Shown here: piece after piece, positions 60,356 through 64,000 of the stretch
Layout of the letters: each line of letters starts with the position of its first letter
Numbering within the stretch: position 1 is the first letter of the stretch
Origin: Burkholderiaceae bacterium
GTDB lineage: Bacteria; Pseudomonadota; Gammaproteobacteria; Burkholderiales; Burkholderiaceae
Assembly (NCBI GenBank): GCA_947450605.1
Contig: CANFWB010000002.1
Location: 21,564 to 85,563 of the forward strand
Length of the DNA stretch: 64,000 bases
Direction: 5' to 3'
The notes under the pieces: model-generated
The model's database searches: none
The model's input: only the letters and a program-made list of their open reading frames with translations
What the model was told of the DNA's origin: nothing
Position numbers and translations under genes: made by a program

Positions 60356-60721
60356 ATGAAAAAACACCTCATTCTTTCCCAATTAGCTATCTGCGCAAGC
60401 TTAGCTCTTGTTGGCGTTTCAGCACAGGCTGCTGATGAAAAAGGCTCTGCTCAGGCTGGGCAGGGTAAGGTTTGGCTCTGCGTTGGCTGCCATTCCATTC
60501 CTGACTATCGTGCTGACTATCCCTTGGTCTACAAGGTACCAATGTTAGGCGGTCAAAACGCTGCTTACATCGCTAGTGCTTTATCTTCGTACAAGAAGGG
60601 CGAAAGAAAGCATCCAACAATGCGTTCAATTGCTGCCAGCTTGTCCGATCAAGACATGGCTGATATTGGCGAATACTATGCTGCGCAAACTGCCAGCTCA
60701 CCAATTAACCCATTGAAGTGA
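60356..60721 (+). CDS. Class I cytochrome c (c553-like)
   Basis: Signal peptide; CVGCH haem motif. Confidence 0.9.
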   Translation: MKKHLILSQLAICASLALVGVSAQAADEKGSAQAGQGKVWLCVGCHSIPDYRADYPLVYKVPMLGGQNAAYIASALSSYKKGERKHPTMRSIAASLSDQDMADIGEYYAAQTASSPINPLK

Positions 60722-60738
60722 TATTTAGAGGCATGTTT

Positions 60739-61083
60739 ATGAAATTCGCACTAATTACCGTCATTTTGTTATCCAGTGTTGGCGTAGCTCATGCTGCTAG
60801 CGCCGACAAAGGTCAAGCGCTTGTTGAGAAGGCTAATTGCGCTTCTTGTCACGGCGCAGGCTTAAATGCACCAATTCTGCCGGCTTACCCAAAGTTAGCT
60901 GGCCAATATTCCGATTATGTTTATTACGCATTACGCGCTTATAAAGTAGGCAATGCCAATCCTCAGTTTGGCCGCAATAACGCTGTGATGTCCTCTCAAG
61001 TACAAACTTTCTCTGATGCCGACATGCACGATATCGCTGCTTATGTTGCATCGTTGCCTGGAAATTTCGTAGTTAAGAAGTAA
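60739..61083 (+). CDS. Class I cytochrome c (c553-like)
   Basis: Signal peptide (MKFALITVILLSSVGVAHA); CASCH haem motif. Confidence 0.92.
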   Translation: MKFALITVILLSSVGVAHAASADKGQALVEKANCASCHGAGLNAPILPAYPKLAGQYSDYVYYALRAYKVGNANPQFGRNNAVMSSQVQTFSDADMHDIAAYVASLPGNFVVKK

Positions 61084-61107
61084 TTTGTCTGCGTTACAGT
61101 AATTAAT

Positions 61108-61138
61108 CAAAGGCTTAGGTTAATCACCTAAGCCTTTG
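61108..61138. terminator. Bidirectional terminator hairpin
   Basis: CAAAGGCTTAGGT-taatc-ACCTAAGCCTTTG perfect 13-bp stem between convergent genes. Confidence 0.8.
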
Positions 61139-61172
61139 TTATTTATGGAGTTATAGCGCTTTCAAGTGCCAA

Positions 61173-61811
61173 TTACTTGGTTGCTTCCAATCCGCGGGCC
61201 AGGTGTTTTCGCATCGCTGCTTCTGCAGCCGATGGATCTCTTTTGAGTATTGCCTGGAGAATTTCGCGATGCTCTAATAGCGAGCTAAGCAAGCGTCCAC
61301 TACGACTCAAAGAGTCGCGTCTTTGCAGTTTCAGAACCTTGCGCAGATCAATAATGACCCCATTCATCCACTTATTGCCGGCGATTTCTTGGATCATGTC
61401 ATGAAACTTCACATTGATTTCAAAGAATTGCTCAAGATCCCTATCTGCAGCTGCTTTTTCAAGGCGGTGATGCAGGTCATCCAAAAGTGTTAACTGTCCC
61501 TCGGTTGCCTTTATGGCCGTTTCTTTTGCCGCCTGACCCTCCAGCAGGGAGAGTACCGTAAAGATTTGCTCTAAATCACGCCTATCAACCTCGGTAACGT
61601 AAGCGCCCTTATTCATTTTGGTGGTAACTAGGCCCTCAGATGCTAAGACCTTAATAGCTTCGCGCATTGGTGTCCGACTAATACCAAAGGTCAAAGCCAG
61701 GCTTTGCTCGTCTAACCAGCTGCCTGGAGCTAGTTCATGAGAGAAGATCTGCGCACGGAGACGTTCGGCTACATCTTCATATAGTGGTCTATTAATTAGT
61801 TTTGTATTCAT
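61173..61811 (-). CDS. GntR-family (FadR/FCD-type) transcriptional regulator
   Basis: LYEDVAERLRAQIFSHELAPGSWLDEQSLALTFGISRTPMREAIKVLASEGLV; FCD-like C-terminal domain. Confidence 0.93.
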   Translation of the reverse strand: MNTKLINRPLYEDVAERLRAQIFSHELAPGSWLDEQSLALTFGISRTPMREAIKVLASEGLVTTKMNKGAYVTEVDRRDLEQIFTVLSLLEGQAAKETAIKATEGQLTLLDDLHHRLEKAAADRDLEQFFEINVKFHDMIQEIAGNKWMNGVIIDLRKVLKLQRRDSLSRSGRLLSSLLEHREILQAILKRDPSAAEAAMRKHLARGLEATK

Positions 61812-61816
61812 AATTA

Positions 61817-61835
61817 TGTATACAGTATGTAGACA
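61817..61835. promoter_or_regulatory. Candidate GntR (FadR-type) operator
   Basis: TGTATACAGTATGTAGACA, containing the palindrome TGTATACA, 6 nt upstream of the GntR start codon. Confidence 0.6.
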
Positions 61836-61907
61836 AATTCAAAAAAGTCAAGCAAAATAGCCCTACAAATTTAGCAACAATGTAATAAAGCCAACCGGGA
61901 GTGCTTT

Positions 61908-64000
61908 ATGAGTGCAAGTGAAAAAAAGTCTGCATCTGCTACATGGCCAAATGTCCCAGATAGCAATTTAGATGCATGGAAAAAATCAGCCCAAAAGTCA
62001 GCGCCCAATGGCGATGTAGATAAATTGGGTTGGCAGACACCTGATGGCATTCACCTGAAGGCCCTGTATACCGCCGAGGATATCGAGGGACTTCAGTACA
62101 CGCATTCATTGCCTGGTTTTGAGCCCTTTGTACGTGGACCACAAGCCACGATGTATTCGGTGCGCCCATGGACTATTCGCCAATACGCAGGGTTTTCTAC
62201 CGCAGAAGAATCTAATGCGTTTTATCGCAAGGCACTGGATGCAGGCGGTCAAGGCGTCTCAGTTGCGTTTGACTTAGCAACACATCGTGGTTATGACTCC
62301 GACCATCCGCGCGTTACAGGTGATGTTGGTAAAGCTGGCGTTGCAATTGATTCTGTTGAAGATATGAAAATATTGTTTGATGGCATTCCATTGGACAAGG
62401 TCTCTGTTTCGATGACGATGAATGGTGCGGTGCTGCCAGTATTGGCAGGCTATATTGTTGCTGGCGAAGAGCAGGGCGTTAAACAAGAATTGTTATCCGG
62501 AACCATTCAGAATGACATTCTGAAGGAGTTCATGGTGCGCAATACATATATTTACCCGCCAGAGCCGTCGATGCGCATCATCGGCGACATCATTGAATAC
62601 ACCGCTAAACATATGCCAAAATTTAACTCGATCTCGATTTCGGGTTATCACATGCAGGAAGCCGGCGCAAATCAGGTTCTTGAACTAGCATTCACTTTGG
62701 CTGACGGCAAGGAGTATGTCAAAACGGCCCTCGCTAAGGGCTTGGATGTAGATGGCTTTGCTGGTCGTCTTTCGTTCTTCTTCGCTATTGGCATGAACTT
62801 CTATTTAGAAGTGGCGAAGTTACGTGCTGCACGTCTTTTGTGGTGGCGCATCATGAAATCGTTCGAGCCAAAGAATCCAAAGTCGTTGATGTTGCGTACT
62901 CACTGTCAAACATCTGGCTGGTCTTTGACTGAACAAGATCCTTATAACAACGTAGTCCGCACTACGGTTGAAGCAATGGCGGCAGTATTCGGAGGAACCC
63001 AGTCTTTACACACCAATTCATTTGATGAGGCTATTGCTTTGCCGTCTGAATTCTCAAGTCGCATTGCCCGCAACACCCAGTTGATTCTGCAGGAAGAGAC
63101 TCACATCACTAGCGTGATTGATCCTTGGGCTGGCTCATACATGATGGAAAGTCTCACGCAAGAGATGGCTGATAAAGCATGGGAGATTATTCAAGAGGTC
63201 GATGCTATGGGTGGCATGACTAAGGCGGTTGAAAGTGGTTGGGCGAAGCTGAAGATTGAAGCTGCTGCTGCCGAGAAGCAGGCCAAGATTGATTCTGGTT
63301 CCGATGTCATTGTGGGCGTCAACAAATATAAGCTTGGTAAAGAGGATCTGGTTGATGTTTTGATGATCGATAACGACAAGGTTCGTGAAAGTCAGGTTGT
63401 ACGTTTGAATAACATCAAGGCAAAACGCGATACTAAGAGGGTGGAGGATGCACTAGAAGCATTAACTAAAGCCGCAGAAGACAATACTGGTAATTTGCTG
63501 GAGCTGGCTGTTCAAGCAATTCGCTTGCGCGCTACAGTTGGCGAGGTGTCTGATGCGTTAGAAAAAGTTTACGGGCGCCATCGCGCCGATACTCAAAAGG
63601 TGACAGGTGTGTATGCAGCTGCTTATGACTCAGCAGAAGGCTGGGAAAAATTGAAAGTCGAAATCGCTGATTTTGCAAAAGATTTCGGCCGTCGTCCACG
63701 TGTGATGATCGCAAAATTAGGTCAAGATGGACATGATCGCGGTGCCAAGGTTGTTGCTACTGCATTTGCAGATTTGGGCTTTGACGTAGATATTGGGCCC
63801 TTGTTTCAAACGCCAGAGGAGTGTGCTCGTCAGGCGATTGAGAATGATGTTCATGCCTTGGGTATCTCGACATTAGCTGCGGGACATAAGACTCTGGTAC
63901 CTGCCATCATTGCTGAACTGAAGAAGCAGGGCTCAGATGACATTATCGTATTCGTTGGCGGCGTAATCCCGCGTCAGGATTACGACTTCTTATATGAAGC
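61908..64000 (+). CDS. scpA: Methylmalonyl-CoA mutase, 3' truncated by window edge
   Basis: ATG at 61908 then open to the window end: [42 protein letters not shown]12 motif [13 protein letters not shown]; not in the ORF track because no stop is present. Confidence 0.95.
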   Translation, partial: MSASEKKSASATWPNVPDSNLDAWKKSAQKSAPNGDVDKLGWQTPDGIHLKALYTAEDIEGLQYTHSLPGFEPFVRGPQATMYSVRPWTIRQYAGFSTAEESNAFYRKALDAGGQGVSVAFDLATHRGYDSDHPRVTGDVGKAGVAIDSVEDMKILFDGIPLDKVSVSMTMNGAVLPVLAGYIVAGEEQGVKQELLSGTIQNDILKEFMVRNTYIYPPEPSMRIIGDIIEYTAKHMPKFNSISISGYHMQEAGANQVLELAFTLADGKEYVKTALAKGLDVDGFAGRLSFFFAIGMNFYLEVAKLRAARLLWWRIMKSFEPKNPKSLMLRTHCQTSGWSLTEQDPYNNVVRTTVEAMAAVFGGTQSLHTNSFDEAIALPSEFSSRIARNTQLILQEETHITSVIDPWAGSYMMESLTQEMADKAWEIIQEVDAMGGMTKAVESGWAKLKIEAAAAEKQAKIDSGSDVIVGVNKYKLGKEDLVDVLMIDNDKVRESQVVRLNNIKAKRDTKRVEDALEALTKAAEDNTGNLLELAVQAIRLRATVGEVSDALEKVYGRHRADTQKVTGVYAAAYDSAEGWEKLKVEIADFAKDFGRRPRVMIAKLGQDGHDRGAKVVATAFADLGFDVDIGPLFQTPEECARQAIENDVHALGISTLAAGHKTLVPAIIAELKKQGSDDIIVFVGGVIPRQDYDFLYE

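Overview
The window is about 64 kb of a compact, intact bacterial chromosome. I infer a Burkholderiales (Polynucleobacter-like) origin from gene content and style; this was not verified. Housekeeping blocks flank a catabolic region. Left: tilS (5' truncated), lysC, tRNA-Ser(GCT), a small HTH/zinc ORF missed by the ORF track, a DUF883/YqjE-like membrane trio, apt with a divergent nucleosidase, and a fadD-like CoA ligase. Middle (about 8.9-41 kb): a region holding seven Bug/TctC-type periplasmic receptors and no recognisable TctA/TctB permease. It includes (A) a six-gene operon Bug / aconitase-family large + small subunit / ICL-PEPM lyase / small membrane protein / outer-membrane protein, (B) a divergent Bug / second ICL-PEPM lyase / exported MetX-like hydrolase set, (C) a molybdenum-hydroxylase operon (hydrolase, CoxG-like, FAD, Mo, 2Fe-2S subunits, Bug, RidA) divergent from (D) Rieske / unknown / amidohydrolase / ALDH / ZIP, and (E) a LysR-flanked Bug / class II aldolase / TPP enzyme / Bug / Bug operon. 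Right: tRNA-Asn(GTT), thiD convergent with thiEGSOC and a TPP riboswitch, a NUDIX gene, tRNA-Arg(CCT), MFS and CoA-transferase genes, parE-parC, XdhC/MobA-like/RidA/VWA/MoxR genes, tandem cytochromes c, a GntR regulator and a 3'-truncated methylmalonyl-CoA mutase. The main non-coding observations are two perfect FNR-type boxes (TTGAT-N4-ATCAA), a tight inverted pair of perfect DnaA boxes (TTATCCACA), and a GntR-type operator. No CRISPR array, transposase, integrase or prophage module was recognised. The best candidates for undescribed biology are operon A, the C/D divergent locus with its unknown 121-aa partner, and the Bug expansion.
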